From Watersipora subatra (taxonomy: Eukaryota; Bryozoa; Gymnolaemata; Cheilostomatida; Watersiporidae), in assembly GCF_963576615.1 (NCBI RefSeq), contig NC_088714.1, positions 1,364,001-1,428,000 on the forward strand: a DNA stretch of 64,000 nucleotides, read 5' to 3'. Positions 9,835-21,908 of this stretch are shown here, one piece after another; position 1 is the stretch's first letter; each line of letters opens with the position of its first letter. The notes under the pieces are model-generated. The model worked only from the letters and a program-made list of their open reading frames with translations, did not search any database and was not told the DNA's origin. A program made the translations under genes and the position numbers.

Positions 9835-12533
9835 CTGCAAAGGTCGACTAGAGGTTAACGCAAGCCGACTGTTAGTCTGTTCATAGGCTGGCCTGTGGAC
9901 TAATCTATTCAAGTGATTATTCTACTGAATTCTTAAATATCAATATAATCGTTTTCTAGAAAACCCGCTAGCGTTTATGATAGCAGCGAACATTCCAAAT
10001 TAGTGAGAATTTGGAGGTAAAAAAATAGTGTTTGTCATCAAAGGCACTTTTGGTATGAACATCTTAGTCCTTCACATAGACATCTAAACACTACACATAG
10101 ACATCTAAATACTACACATAGACATCTAAACACTACACATAGTCATCTAAACACTTCACATAGACATCTAGACACTTCACATAGACATCTAAACACTACA
10201 CATAGTCATTTAAACACTACACATAGTCATCTAAACACTACAAATAGACATCTAAACACTACACATAGTCATCTAAACACTACACATAGTCATCTAAACA
10301 CTACACATAGACATCTAAACACTACACATAGTCATCTAAACACTACACATAGACATCTAAACACTACACATAGACATCTAAACACTACACATAGTCATCT
10401 AAACACTTCACATAGACATCTAGACACTTAACATAGACATCTAAACACTTCACATAGACATCTAAACACTAACACAAAGTCATCTAAACACTACACATAG
10501 ACATCTAAACACTACACATAGACATCTAAACACTACACATAGTCATCTAAACACTACACATAGACATCTAAACACTACACATAGTCATCTAAATACTACA
10601 CATAGTCATCTAAACACTACACATAGACATCTAAACACTAACGCGTAAACATCTAAACACTACACATAAATATACTAACACTACACATAAACGTATTAAC
10701 ACTACACATATACATATTAACAATACACATAAACATGTTAACATTACACATAAAAATATTTACATCATATGTAGACATTTTAATACTGTGTGTAGACATA
10801 TTACCAGGGTGCATAAGCATCTTAACATTACACATATGACTCTTAACTTTAAGTATGAACATTTCAACTGCCGCTAAATAGCGGAGACTCTTTTATCAAC
10901 AGTTTTGTAAGACGGGTGTCTTTGCTCCTCACCCATTGCAAAATATTTATTAAATACTAGAGTACAAAAACTAGCATAACTAATAACAGATATTTTGCTT
11001 ACAGACACTGCATGTATTTTACAAAGTCAAACTATTATAGGAATTTTTCCATTGATTTTACTTTCATTAATGATTAATTCTTCCCAACAGATCACTGGTA
11101 CAGCAAGTATGGCAGCATTGCTATTGCCATTGCTATTCCCCTGACTGTTGTCTCTCCCCTGCGAGCTCATAGTTGTTTACCAGCCAACAAATAGTGATTG
11201 TGACACAGTAAAGAAATAGTTTAAATATACGCAGTCAACTGGGGCGTGTTTAGCGCACCCGAGTTGGCACAATGTAGTCATGCATATGTTGGCAATTCTA
11301 TTAGCTGTTATATTATCCGCTAAATTTACTCTCTGGAGAGTCAATGCATAAAAGATGAATCTGGCTCAACTGCAGCGGAACCTCTAAAGTAATACCATTA
11401 TGACACCTTTCTCCAGCTTGATATCACCATTTGCATACAGGAAGTATTTTCGTTACAGCATTTGACATGAGCGGACGAGGGCCTCACAAAAAGTATTACA
11501 AACACACTTCAGCAATTTTAGAATTTCTGTTTATGTAGAAGTTTTTACTACGGCATTTACAGCCACAAATCTGTTGTTACCAGAGCTAGTACTAGCCACA
11601 AATTGGTTGTTACCAGAGCTAGTACTAGCCACAGATCTGTTGTTATCAGAGCAAGTACTAGCCACAAATCTGTTGTTATCAGAGCTAGTACTAGCCACAC
11701 ATCTGTTGTTATCAGAGCTAGTACTAGCCACAGATCTGTTGTTACCAGAGCTAGTACTAGCCACAGATCTGTTGTTATCAGAGCAAGTACTAGCCACAGA
11801 TCTGTTGTTATCAGAGCTAGTACTAGCCACAGATCTGTTGTTACCAGAGCTAGTACTAGCCACAAATCGGTTGTTACCAGAGCTAGTACTAGCCACAGAT
11901 CTGTTGTTATCAGAGCAAGTACTAGCCACAGATCTGTTGTTATCAGAGCTATTACTAGCCACAGATCTGTTGTTACCAGAGCAAGTACTAGCCACAGATC
12001 TGTTGTTATCAGAGCTAGTACTATCCACAGATCGGTTGTTACCAGAGCTAGTACTAGCCACAGATCGGTTGTTACCAGAGCCAGTATTAGCCACAGATCG
12101 GTTGTTACCAGGGCTAGTACAAATCACAAATGTGCAAAAACGTCTTAGCATTGTCCTCAGCCTCACTCATATTATCCTTGATATTTAGTTAATGATTAAA
12201 AGCTTTACTATTGGCTGCTTATGATACAGAAGCAGCAACACCGCACTATTCCATATAAAATCAGCATTCAACTGTCAATGCACAAATTGATTAATTAAAT
12301 TTCTCATGCAAACTTAATAACCCCATTAGCATCTAGCTGTTTTCTTTTTTTATTATAAAAACCAAAATAGTATCTTCAACCAATTGTTGATGACATTCAT
12401 GACAGCAACCTCTACTCACGCTGAAACAGAAGTAGCAAGCGAAGAGGCACTCCTCAAGTTCGTTCTCTGGCATGCATGATGAGATAGCCAACAGGGAGAG
12501 AAGAGCAAGAAACATTCCCACCACTTTGGCCAT
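9664..12533 (-). CDS. Small secreted cysteine-rich protein (2 exons)
   Basis: Not recognised as a named family. Exon 1 (12420-12533) starts MAKVVGMFLALLSLLAISS, a clear signal peptide, and stops at donor gtgagt. Exon 2 (9664-9834) follows acceptor ctttgcag and runs to a TAA stop. Both junctions are phase 0, giving 94 residues. Six cysteines follow the signal peptide region in the order C-x3-C-x2-C-x12-C-x4-C-x16-C, with acidic residues before several of them; a further Cys sits at the end of the signal peptide. The C-terminus (FPANKRFK) is basic. The size and pattern suit a secreted disulfide-stabilised peptide or small binding protein; the actual role is unknown. The 2,585-base intron is unusual in holding two minisatellites. 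An additional exon inside the intron cannot be excluded. Confidence 0.62.
10075..10850. repeat. 21 bp minisatellite, about 30 clear copies with a decayed edge
   Basis: Unit acatagacatctaaacacta, alternating 'agacatct' and 'agtcatct' versions. From about 10640 the units drift (cataaacatatt, cataaacgtatt). It lies in the intron of the Cys-rich protein gene. Confidence 0.95.
11560..12135. repeat. 33 bp minisatellite, about 17 copies
   Basis: Unit built on ctgttgttaccagagctagt followed by actagccacagat. As 33 is a multiple of three, several frames on both strands stay open (for example SVASTSSGNNR repeats on -). Variants 'accagagc', 'atcagagc' and 'gagcaagt' recur in patterned order. It lies inside the intron of the Cys-rich protein gene. 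Confidence 0.95.
12420..12533 (-). CDS. Exon 1 of the secreted Cys-rich protein (signal peptide)
   Basis: 38 codons from ATG at 12533 down to the donor gtgagt; hydrophobic core LALLSLLAIS, then ENELEECLFACYFCFS. Confidence 0.65.
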
Positions 12534-12670
12534 CTACATCGTAAATGTCAATTTTACAAAATTCATAGCTACTGAGTCAGCGCAACAGCTCTCATTATAG
12601 ATTTTAGCTACTGAGTCACCATTACTACATAATATAAAAATATGAACAAAAGGTTTGAGAGTGCTTATAA

Positions 12671-12723
12671 GGAAGTTTTATCTCTTTAGTGATTTGAAGA
12701 ATTACTAAAGAGATAAAACTTCC
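12671..12723. repeat. Perfect 20-bp-arm inverted repeat
   Basis: Arms 12671-12690 (ggaagttttatctctttagt) and 12704-12723 with a 13-base spacer. A transcript from either strand could form a hairpin. I see no flanking target duplication. Confidence 0.9.
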
Positions 12724-12838
12724 GTAGGATTACTTTGAGTAGGATTAACAGCCCTGATTAGGTTTCTATATAATAGTTTACAAACAACCTGAATTAGCAC
12801 TATTTTAGCTTAACTGCTGTTAGCTATTGAGAATGACA

Positions 12839-13115
12839 ATAATAATAATAATAATGGCTCAACTGAGAGTTGATATGACGAAATACGCTTTGCTACAACA
12901 GACAGTCCCGCTAGGATCAGCTACCATCCTTAAGAAGGTCCTGTCCACCCCACCTTTATGGAACTAGGTCGATGACAGGAAGCAACACCAGCTTAAGCTG
13001 CCATAAAACTGATGATAATAATAACTGATAATGATAATAATAACTGATAATGATAATAACTGATAATGATAATAATAACTGATAATGATAATAATAACTG
13101 ATAATGATAATAATA
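12839..13115. repeat. (TAA)n and 'taactgataatgataa' microsatellites
   Basis: AATAAT run at 12839-12854 and five or more imperfect copies of ataactgataatgataata at 13015-13115, next to a non-LTR retrotransposon remnant. Confidence 0.85.
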
Positions 13116-13149
13116 ATGAAGGTCATGCTATTCTGAGATTTCAATACGT

Positions 13150-13560
13150 AAACTGATGAAGTGATCAAAACACGGATGGTCAAGGCCATACGAAGGCCAG
13201 ACTTGGTTTTGGAGAAATAAATAGAAAAGGAGTGCCAGATTGTTGGCATAGCTATACCAGACAATACACGAATGTGGATACAAGAAGAAGAAAGATGGAA
13301 AAGTACAGATAACTGGGATTCAAATTTGGACAATTTTGGGATCAAGGCCAAAGGTGATACCCATTGTCATTGGAGCTCTCGGAACGATAAGCAGCAAAAT
13401 GATCTCATACCTGGCAGAAGTAGGAGCAGACAAGTCATTCAAAACAGACAACAGCAATTCTAGGAACAGTGCATTTTCGATAAATGCTCTGTCGTAGAAG
13501 ATGACAGTGACAACTCTCTGGCCCTTAGGTTTGGGCCAACGCTGACTTACAACTAACGTT
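13150..13560 (+). pseudogene. Decayed 3' end of a non-LTR retrotransposon ORF
   Basis: Pieces in different frames resemble the C-terminal region after reverse transcriptase in invertebrate LINE-type elements: RRPDLVLEK, an internal stop, then ECQIVGIAIPDNTR (family pattern of an 'IDIAVPGD'-like motif), then after a frame change PKVIPIVIGALGTISSKMI, then after another change QTTAILGT. The order matches such elements. At least two frame changes and several stops show that it is dead. A (TAA)-type tail at about 13582 fits the 3' end of such an element. Confidence 0.6.
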
Positions 13561-15359
13561 GAACATTGTGATAAAAACCTACAATAATAATAAGAAACAT
13601 AGAAACAGTAAGAGAAGAGACATTAAAGCTTACATTGAAGAAGGTCACTGTTAAGATGGCTGATACGGAGTCAACTGTCGGGCGCTCCTGGTTTGTCTAA
13701 GGCTTATATAGCTATGATGTGGTCATCAATAATTATATTATCAATGAGGACTTTCATTGCTCGTGCCAATTATTTCTTTGACACCGTAATGCAGCTTACA
13801 TTAATTTCTATTCCCACTTTGTTCATTGGTTTAACTGACAGCAAGGTGCAGGTTCTTGAAGTTCTACTTATTCTATAGTTGGACTAAAGCCAGATAACAC
13901 AGAGCTGCTTGGTTAAAATAATAAGATGAATTCGAGGAAGGGTTTGGTTGATTAGCCAGGTGTCATGTCGAAAGCTTGTCAGCATGCTGACTATATTTGT
14001 TTGGGAAACTGCTTGTGAGCCATTTGACTGTCAGATCATTCAAACCAGCGATTCTGAGTGTAACAGTTTACTGCACCTGACAAATCATAAGAATAGGAGA
14101 AAGGCAACTTTATGTTAACACGAACCTTAACTATGAGGCCTAAATGATCCGCTGGTGGTTATCGGCAACAATTTTTCAACTCTGTTCAACCTTATTATTA
14201 AAGGAAAATCCAAATATAACAAACTCACTTCTTCAGCAACTAATTTAGTTATCGGCAGCTAATTTTTGTGAAGAGAAATAAACGCAGTTATGACGTTATG
14301 CAGTTTTGTATGATGTGAAAACAAGTACTTCAATTACTAAAAACTCCTTAATAACTTGAACTTGCGAAGGTATACATTATATGATAGTTCAAAACACTTG
14401 ATCACAAGAACTGCAATGAATGTACAATACAACCGCACAACCGATGTACAGATAGAAGTACTATACAACTATTTAATGAATACGCAGACACGCCATATGA
14501 CTGCAAAAGCGATGTACAGACATACCCTATGACTGCACTCTAATCAGATTGTTGGCATGCTTTGCTGGTTTAATAATAGTTAATTTAAACTGAAGGTTTA
14601 GACACTTTAATGTCTCAACAATTCTATTATAAGTACCTCGGGCGGAAGGTCTAATCTGCCTGATATGTTTGATGAAATTACAATAAGTGAATTACTTCAA
14701 AGTGTTTAACGCAAATGATAGACCTAAGCAGGTTCTGTAATTTAACTAATATTTGGGTGAAATTAGTTTTTGCTGATTATTGACAACCACCTTAATCCTA
14801 CTAGTTTGTGTTAACCTATGAACCCAGGCTATGAAGCCAGCCGTGATAGCTATACATTTGGAACATGTATGAGTTTGACGTAAGTTTATCTACTATTCGT
14901 AGCTTAGCCAAAGTGCATTATTTACTAACACAATTTATGGAAAACACACATCAGTACTGTAATACCTGCCTTATAATAAACCTGATGGTGATGATACTTT
15001 TGGGAGTTGCTCTCTCCCTTTTACTACAACATTTGTCTGCTTGCAGTCACTATAATAGCTGACGACAAAACTTACAGCAACATTTTTGTTTATATGAAAA
15101 CTTGTTAATTGAAGCAAATTATTTTAATTTGAGTTCATTGTAACCAATTTTCAGTTTTTAAATCGACGAACCAATCAGTGGTTAGAAAAAAAGTGGTTTT
15201 TCTATTCAAAAGGTTATTAGAAGCTTCAGGTAACGAATAATAAAAGCAAACTTATGCAGGAGTGTCAATTATTTCCAATGAAAAGCTGGTAGACATCATC
15301 ATGATGTTGTCATCATCAGATGTTTGTCTTATTGCTGCAATTATGTTTTATTATCGTTA

Positions 15360-15405
15360 TCACCTTTATTAATGATCACTATTATCACTATTATCACTAT
15401 TATCA
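15360..15405. repeat. (ATTATCACT)n microsatellite
   Basis: Four short copies of a 9-base unit, tattatcac. Confidence 0.8.
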
Positions 15406-15884
15406 TGTTTTGTTGCCCTTTCACTTATTTATGAATATCATACTCTATGAATAATCTAAATTCACAGAATAATATTTTTTATTTTATTTTTAACTTCTAG
15501 TACTTTCCAAAAATCTAACACAAACAATTGCTTATTCCTACTATAAAAACTGAGTCTTCTTGGTAAAATAAAAATGATGTCACTAGCAGTTAACGGGCTA
15601 ACAGTTAACATTTAACAGTTAATGAACTGTTAGTTAGCTGAAGAAAGTTTTATTGTTTCAAATTAATTTCTTATAAAAGCTTATTCTGGTTGTTGAGAAT
15701 TGTCGTTTGAACGATATATAATATATATTATATGACCAGGACAGATTTTAATGATAGATGAGGACATCATTCGGCGCATTATTATGCACTCAGTGTCAAT
15801 AAATATGAAAGCATGTCATGACTGGATTTAATTTTTGTAGAAATTTATTTTCTTCCATGTATTCATCAAAAAAGGCCACTCAAA

Positions 15885-15976
15885 TAACAATGATGATAGT
15901 ACTAACCTATATAGTAAATAGATTGAGAAATAACAATGATGATAGTACTAACCTATATAGTAAATAGATTGAGAAA
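15885..15976. repeat. Perfect tandem duplication of 46 bp
   Basis: Two identical neighbouring copies beginning taacaatgatgatagtacta and ending gattgagaaa. Confidence 0.92.
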
Positions 15977-16299
15977 GGGAAAAGAGAAATACATTTTTAC
16001 ATCAGAAAGCGCAGATGCTGCTAGAGAACCTGAGACTTCCTTGGCAAAGACTTTCAAGCAAGTCAATACAAAAAAAAACTACGTATGGTTAATGAGCATG
16101 AATTTAGCAGTCTATCATATATTGTATATTTTATGAAGTTGTCTTCTCAGTTCTAGCTCCTGAGTTGTTTGCCTCAATATAAAATGATACTCTGCAGCTA
16201 TGGTCAAGATATTACCAACTTTGAAACGAAGTTGAATCAGGTCTTCTTATTAGTCACACAGATTCCAAAGAATGAAAAGACACTCTCGTTAAGCACTTC

Positions 16300-16400
16300 A
16301 ACAAATATCATCAATGAAATCGTCAACAAATGAAATCATCAATGAAATCGTCAACAAATGAAATCATCAATGAAATCGTCAACAACTGAAATCATCAATT
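16300..16400. repeat. Short tandem repeat, about 27 bp unit
   Basis: Three to four copies of catcaatgaaatcgtcaaca followed by aatgaaat. Confidence 0.85.
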
Positions 16401-17472
16401 GAGCTTTGTGTAAAAATAACAAGAATATTGCTGACCATTTACTATAACTGACCTGATTTTATTAGCTACAAACTTGGAATACAAATAAAAGTCGAGAAGA
16501 TAGATTTAAGTAACTATCCATCTTGTTAATTACCAAATTATCATTGTGCAGCCCTATAAAATACCTTCGTTTTATTCAGTACAAACGCTATTTTTAGAGT
16601 GTCTTCATATCTTCTATATATAAATATGTGCTTCCAGTTTTTTCTCTCTTCTCTCATGAATTCGTCTATCACTGGTAAAGTAGAGCTTGTAACTTGACTT
16701 TGGAGTTCACGTCCAACCAATATTGGAGAAATATCAGGTACAGAGAAATCTGAGATTTCTGTCATTCATGCTATGTATTTAGATCAAATACACACACAGC
16801 CTTAGCTGAGGTTTTTCTTTTCCCCACCCCCTCTATCTCTTGTACTGCGATGTTTCATCAGATTGAGCTGATTTTTATTCTAAGTCTACTCTGTTTATAT
16901 GGTCATTTATGTAACCATTTTCGATGATTTTTAGGCAATGTCAATGAAGGGCTAATTTCTAAATTAAATCCTCATACACCATACTAGACAGGTAAACCTT
17001 TGCAATGGATAAAAAACAAAATAAATAAATTTAGAACTCCTTAAAACAAAAAATCATGCATAGTCTTTCTTTGCAGTTTTTTTAGTTGAAATCAAAACAT
17101 TTGAGAGGCTATCAATGATCAACTCAAGTATATTCAATGAGACCCAACTCACACTGCAGCAAATTAAGTTCCATAATGGCCTTTCTGAGACTTTGTCACC
17201 AGCCTTTACATGACAGGCACTCTAAACAATGTCAGTTTCGTTTATTACAATCATCCAAAAGTAGGTGTCGTACTACCAATGCTAAAGCCATGCAAGCTTC
17301 TGCACACAAACTAGTAATTAGTTTGAATAACCGAAGAAAAGAACTGTGAATCCAAGTTTCGTCAAGTGTTAAGATTTATATAAAACTTATGTTAGACCTC
17401 ACAAAGATTGATTGCTCCAATAAACCGAAGCAATAGGTGCTGATTTATTATACAGTATGTGGTGACTTGGTG

Positions 17473-17476
17473 GTAC
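17473..17476. repeat. Target-site duplication GTAC (left)
   Basis: The same four bases sit at 24424-24427, directly outside the other LTR. The target is palindromic. Confidence 0.8.
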
Positions 17477-17849
17477 TGTAAAGGTTTTGTGCCACCCTTA
17501 CTTACTCCACCAGTGTAAGACTCGATGCATAAGTTTGTACATGTATTTCTTCGTTGTTCATAAGAGTACAAGAATGGTCAAGCACATGCAATGAACAGGC
17601 CCAGAACAGCTCTGCTCTCTAGCACAAATGTTCAGGGTTATATAGTGGGTAGGCCCTGCCTCTCGTTTCACTTGGGTGGGCTTGACCCGGCTCATCTTTG
17701 GCTTGGCTCTACTCAGCTCGGCTCTAGGCAGCTCGGCTCTGACTGGCTTAACTCTCACCTCGTTATTCTGCCTGACTGAGCACAGACTGGCTCAGTCAGG
17801 GCTTAGCTCAGCCCTAGGTTTAGCTCTCAATGGATCACATTCCACAACA
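17477..17849 (-). repeat. 3' LTR (373 bp)
   Basis: Matches the 5' LTR along its length. It is longer by about 29 bases through extra copies of a gctcggctct-like motif. The C-terminal reading frame after integrase runs into it. Confidence 0.93.
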
Positions 17850-18420
17850 CTCTCCCCTCCATTGGTGACCACTGTCTCCAATCTAAGCCTTGGGAGAGAG
17901 CTTATGGTAGCCACCTGACAGAACTCCTCCTTTCCTGTCAGGGTTCTGTCTAGGTCTTCTGCATCCAGGCCTGAGGCAGCTGCTCCTGGGCAGCTCGTGC
18001 CGGCATCAGTCGTTTCCTTCTCCCATTCCTGATCACCCTTGGGTGCTGCCACACCTACTGGCTTCGGTGCACCCAGTGCTTCCTCAGCTTCTTTTAAGCT
18101 CCTTGTGATCGAAACCAATAGTTCTGGTAAAAACGCATCACATGCGTTATCCAGGGTCTCCAGCAAACTGAGGGCATCCAGAGTGAGCAAGTGCTCCAAC
18201 AGGAAAGCCCTGGTAGCAGCAGGGAGGGCTGTTTGGCTGTCTTCTTTTTCCGCCTCTGGAATGTTTGCCGGCGACTCCATCGAGTAACACACTCCGTTTC
18301 CGTACCAGTCCGGCCTTCTAGTAGTCTGGGCCGGCCTTGGGTTGTGTCGGACAGGTTCCGATGAGGTCTCTGGTGTCGGAGTCGTTTCGTTTTTCTCCGG
18401 GTTTGATTCAAGTTCTCTCG
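17792..18420 (-). pseudogene. Post-integrase C-terminal frame running into the 3' LTR
   Basis: An open frame (18292 to 17792, with upstream continuation in other frames) follows the integrase end. It is acidic and leucine-rich (LLEHLLTLDALSLLETL) and ends inside the LTR. No transmembrane segment or envelope feature is seen. It is probably an extended Pol tail; a separate small ORF is possible. Confidence 0.5.
17850..17863 (-). promoter_or_regulatory. Polypurine tract
   Basis: Element strand atggaggggagag directly before the 3' LTR, the expected site of plus-strand priming. Confidence 0.75.
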
Positions 18421-18608
18421 GAACTTCTCTGGGTGTGACCGGCTCAGTTATTACTGAGCTCAGTCGTTGATTATTCTCTCATATTTCTACAAGAATTGTC
18501 TCTTGTCCTTGGTTTTTTGTGGCCTCCATCAGTAGTTTTTCCCAACTGGGGAGCGGCATTACCGGTGAAAGGTCGTTCCTGCCTTCCTCCGGCTTTCTCT
18601 CGAGCCTG

Positions 18609-19700
18609 CTATGTCAAGCTCCCTTCATGTTGGGGCCCCTTCTTGACTCTAGAGTGGCCGGGGCTTGTTCCAGCCTTTCTAAACAAGCAAGGTAGGGCTT
18701 CAACCCGGATGGAAGACTGACCCTGTCGATCTACCAGATAGGTGTGGTTGCCCCAGGCCTTCAGGACTTGGTATGGTCCCATGAACTTTGCCTGTAGCTT
18801 AGGGTTTTCTCCCCACTTCCGGTGTTTATGAGCCACACAGAGTCGCCTGGGGCATACCGCGGTGGCTCCTTTCGGTCCTCCTGCCTCACCTCTATCTGGT
18901 TTCACCACAGCGTTTCGTGCACGATTTGCAACCTTCCATGCACTCCGAGTGCATGCTCATGGGTAGGGAAATACTCGGTGGGTAGGGGGTGACTCTCCAG
19001 CTGGTCCGGCAACCTCAGCTCTCGTCCCAACATCAGCATATTGGCTGTTTCTCCGGTTGCAGAGTGGGGGGTGCCTCGGTATGCCCTCATCAGCTGAGCA
19101 GTAACAGGTCCCACTCGCTTTGTCCTCGGGCTAACAGTAACACCTTTAAAAAATCCCCAAGTCCACGGTTGTTCCGCTCCACGATTCCGTTGGCCTGTGG
19201 ATGGTATGGAGTAGTATGCGTCTTCCCGCATTCTAGAGTTGGCACAGTTCGGTCATTAGTTGGCACTCGAGCTGCGCCCCCTGGTCTGTATGGATTTGCT
19301 CCGGTAATCCCAGGTAACAGAACATTCGTTCGACCAGAGTGTTCGTAACCACTGGTGCTGTGGCGTCAGTCAGTGCGTCCTGCCATCGGGTGAAGTGGTC
19401 TGTAAGGACCAGCACCCACTTGTTCCTCCTTGGAGTGGTTGCCATTGGCCTGACCAGTTCCACGACCACCTTCTGCCAGGGTCTCCCGGCGTAGAGCCTC
19501 CTCTTTCCTCCAGCCGCCTTCGTCCCTCCATCCTTTGCAGCCTGGCACACCTCGCAACTCTTTACGAGCCATCTGACCATGGATGTTAGTTTGGGCCAGT
19601 ACCAGGTCAACTGGAGGTGGCTTGTCGTCTTTCCCACCCCAAAGTGGGCCAGGGTGTGCGTTTTCCACACCGTGGTTTCCCAAATAGCCGACGGGCAGAT
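18609..19700 (-). pseudogene. pol: Integrase remnant with GPY/F module
   Basis: 19233-19670 has the HHCC zinc-finger end (SCEVCQAAK) and part of the DDE core (VLVLTDHFTRW, IHTDQGAQLE). The position where gypsy integrases usually carry the first catalytic Asp reads VVVELVRPM, so that Asp appears changed to Glu (inference from alignment by eye). After frame changes, 18902-19231 and 18609-18908 give the rest of the core and the C-terminal GPY module (AKFMGPYQVLKAW). Confidence 0.85.
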
Positions 19701-20098
19701 GGCGCACCATCTAGCCTGGCCCTGCAGTGCTACGCGTGCCTCCAGCTCGCCGTCCTGTCAGATGCGCAGGGAGCCCGCTTGTGGCTCAGTATGCTCAGTT
19801 CTTTGCTTCCTACTTCCAGGTGTTCTGCTGACACCTCTTCTCCCGTGGCAATTGCATGGTACATGACGGCCACTGGTCTCTGTCCTGTGGCCTGTAGTCT
19901 GGCCAGCTCGCCTTTCTGTCCTGACTTTTCTGGCGGAGCTGGTTGCCCCTCAGGGGTACCACTGGCACTCAGCTTCAATCCCGCCACTATTGGGACGGAA
20001 GTTCTATGCGAGTTGCCGGCCTGCCTGCCTCCCCAGAGTATGCGACGTTATCCAGTGTCGATCCTGCTCTGTCGAGGGCAGGAGTCCCATTCAGGCAA

Positions 20099-20533
20099 CT
20101 AGTCAGTACTCACACGGCTAACGGCCGAGGGGCCTTCATCTCTCTGTTCAATGCTTACGCATTGTCGGCAGTCCTTGCAGGTTTGCCTACTCAACCCATC
20201 TGCGTTCCCGTGGTGAGTTCCTGACCGGTGTTCCAGGATGTATCGGAACTCCGCCAAGATCTCGAGCCACCTGGCCACCTGGTTTGAAGGTTCCCTCCTA
20301 CACAACCACTGAAGTGAGGCGTGATCTGTCCGTAGAAGGAACTCTTGTCCATACATATAGGGCCGAAATTGCTTTACCGCCTTAACCACCACGAGCAATT
20401 CTCTTCGAGTGACACAGTAATTGCGCTCAGAAGAGGTGAGAGTTTTGCTGTAATAAGCAATGACCCTCTCGCAGCCCTCTTGTACTTGGGACAGCACGGC
20501 CCCTACTCCACACCCACTGGCATCCGTGTCCAA
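20099..20533 (-). pseudogene. pol: RNase H remnant
   Basis: Follows RT. Reads MDTDASGCGVGAVLSQ, FLLRTDHASLQWL and the end HHGNADGLSR, i.e. the two conserved Asp-containing strands and the final GNADGLSR box of gypsy RNase H. Confidence 0.85.
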
Positions 20534-20557
20534 GATGTACTGCCTCCCATGGTCTTG

Positions 20558-21908
20558 CTATCCCAAGATTGGGGCGGTGCTGATACTGTCCTTCAGTTTG
20601 TTGAAGGCGATCTGCTCCTCCTCTTCCGTCCATCTCCAGGACTCTCCCTTTGCAGTCAGCTGGTTCAAGGGATGTGCTATGGTAGCGAACTCGAGAATAT
20701 ATTGTCGGTAGTAGCCGACTGTCCTGAGGAACCCTTGGAGTTCCTTAACTCCGTGCGGGTTCGGCCACTCCATCACTGCCTTGACCTTGTCGGGATCTGT
20801 AGAAATTCCGTCCTGGCTTACTATGTGACCCAGATAGCGAATCTGGGGTTGCAATAGTTCGCATTTGAACGGCTTCAACTTCAATTCGGCCTTGTGGAGT
20901 CTCTGGAAAACCTCCTCCAGCTGGTGCGTGTTGAAATCTGGTGCGATGACTATGATGTCATCGAGGTATAACAACAGCGTTCTCCAGTGGAGGCCATGTA
21001 AGATGCGTTCCATGAGCCTTTGGAAGGTGGTTAGGGCGGAAATCAGTCTGAAGGGTAGTACCTTCCGCTTCCACAACCCGGATCGTGTCGAGAAGGTCGA
21101 ATTCTCCTGTGCTTCCGGTTCCAGGGGCACTTGCCAATACCCGCTCACCAGGTCTAATGTGCTAAAGTAGCGACTGCCAGACAGCGCGTCCAGGCTGTTG
21201 TTGATCTGGGTAGGGGGTAGGCGTCCTGCTCGGTGACGGCGTTCAGCCGCCGGTAATCTATGCAGAAACGCCATCTCCAGACTTTTTTTCGGACCAGCAC
21301 CACGTGAAGCTCCAAGCTCCTCCAGCTGGTTCGATGAGTCCCCTCTTGAGTAGGTCCTCGACCTGCCTTTCGGCCTCCGCCTCCTTTTTCAGCCTGAGAC
21401 TATAAGGAGGCTGCCGAATCGGCTGAGTGCCCTTCTTGAGTGAAATAAAATGTTCTACCTCGGAAGTCCTCCCTACGTCGTCGTCGCCTGTGCTGAACAC
21501 GGTGGCATACTGACTCAGCAAGGAGGCCAACCTCGCCGTCTGACTCGCCCCCTCACAGTTCAGTCGGGCCAACTGAAACAACACCTTAAGGTGAGCCAGC
21601 ACTTTATTGGTTGAAGTCGGACTGGCTTCATACGGTAAGGGGTCGTCATCCTCGACCTGTGGGGTATCCACCCCCGTGTAAGTGCCAATAGTGGCTCCAG
21701 ATCGGAAGGTCAATGACCCTTCCGTCGTGTTCATACAGCGGGTGATGACCTGTCCTTTGGGTCCTGGCTGATTTAAGCTACTCGCCACTGGGGGTCCGTT
21801 GGGGAACCCTTCAATCAGCCCCATGGGGCAGTAATTCCGTGTAGTGATGTGACAATGTATCGCCATCCCTGTTCGGGCTGGTACCACCACCTCCTTGATC
21901 ACTTGCAC
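20558..21908 (-). pseudogene. pol: Reverse transcriptase remnant
   Basis: Two open pieces: 21258-21908 (linker and start of RT, ending near DLLKRGLIEPAGGAWSF) and 20558-21274 (palm, with FSTLDLVSGYWQVPL, the catalytic LLLYLDDIIV box and LGHIVSQDGISTDP). A frame change of the usual decay type lies between them. The polymerase motifs and their order are those of Ty3/gypsy. Confidence 0.88.

Larger units (their letters stand above)
13600..17470. other. Intergenic stretch without a supported gene
   Basis: AT-rich. Contains small repeats listed separately. An open frame on - at 16541-16765 (74 codons, MTEISDFSVPDISPILVGRE) has no signal, domain or partner exon I can recognise. Confidence 0.5.

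Noticed and set aside
11090-11195. Possible short exon on + (YSKYGSIAIAIAIPLTVV) after an acceptor-like cccaacag, or a short ORF on - starting MSSQGRDNSQGNSNG
   Set aside because: No partner exon or homology on either strand; the two readings exclude one another and neither is supported.
11531-12188. Four long ORFs (102 to 211 codons) on both strands
   Set aside because: They are open only because the 33 bp unit is stop-free in several frames; no domain or supported splice sites.
16541-16765. 74-codon minus-strand ORF
   Set aside because: No recognised domain, signal or splice partner; length is within chance expectation for this composition.
17137-17349. 70-codon plus-strand ORF beside the retrotransposon
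   Set aside because: No homology recognised and no gene context; other frames give equally weak readings.
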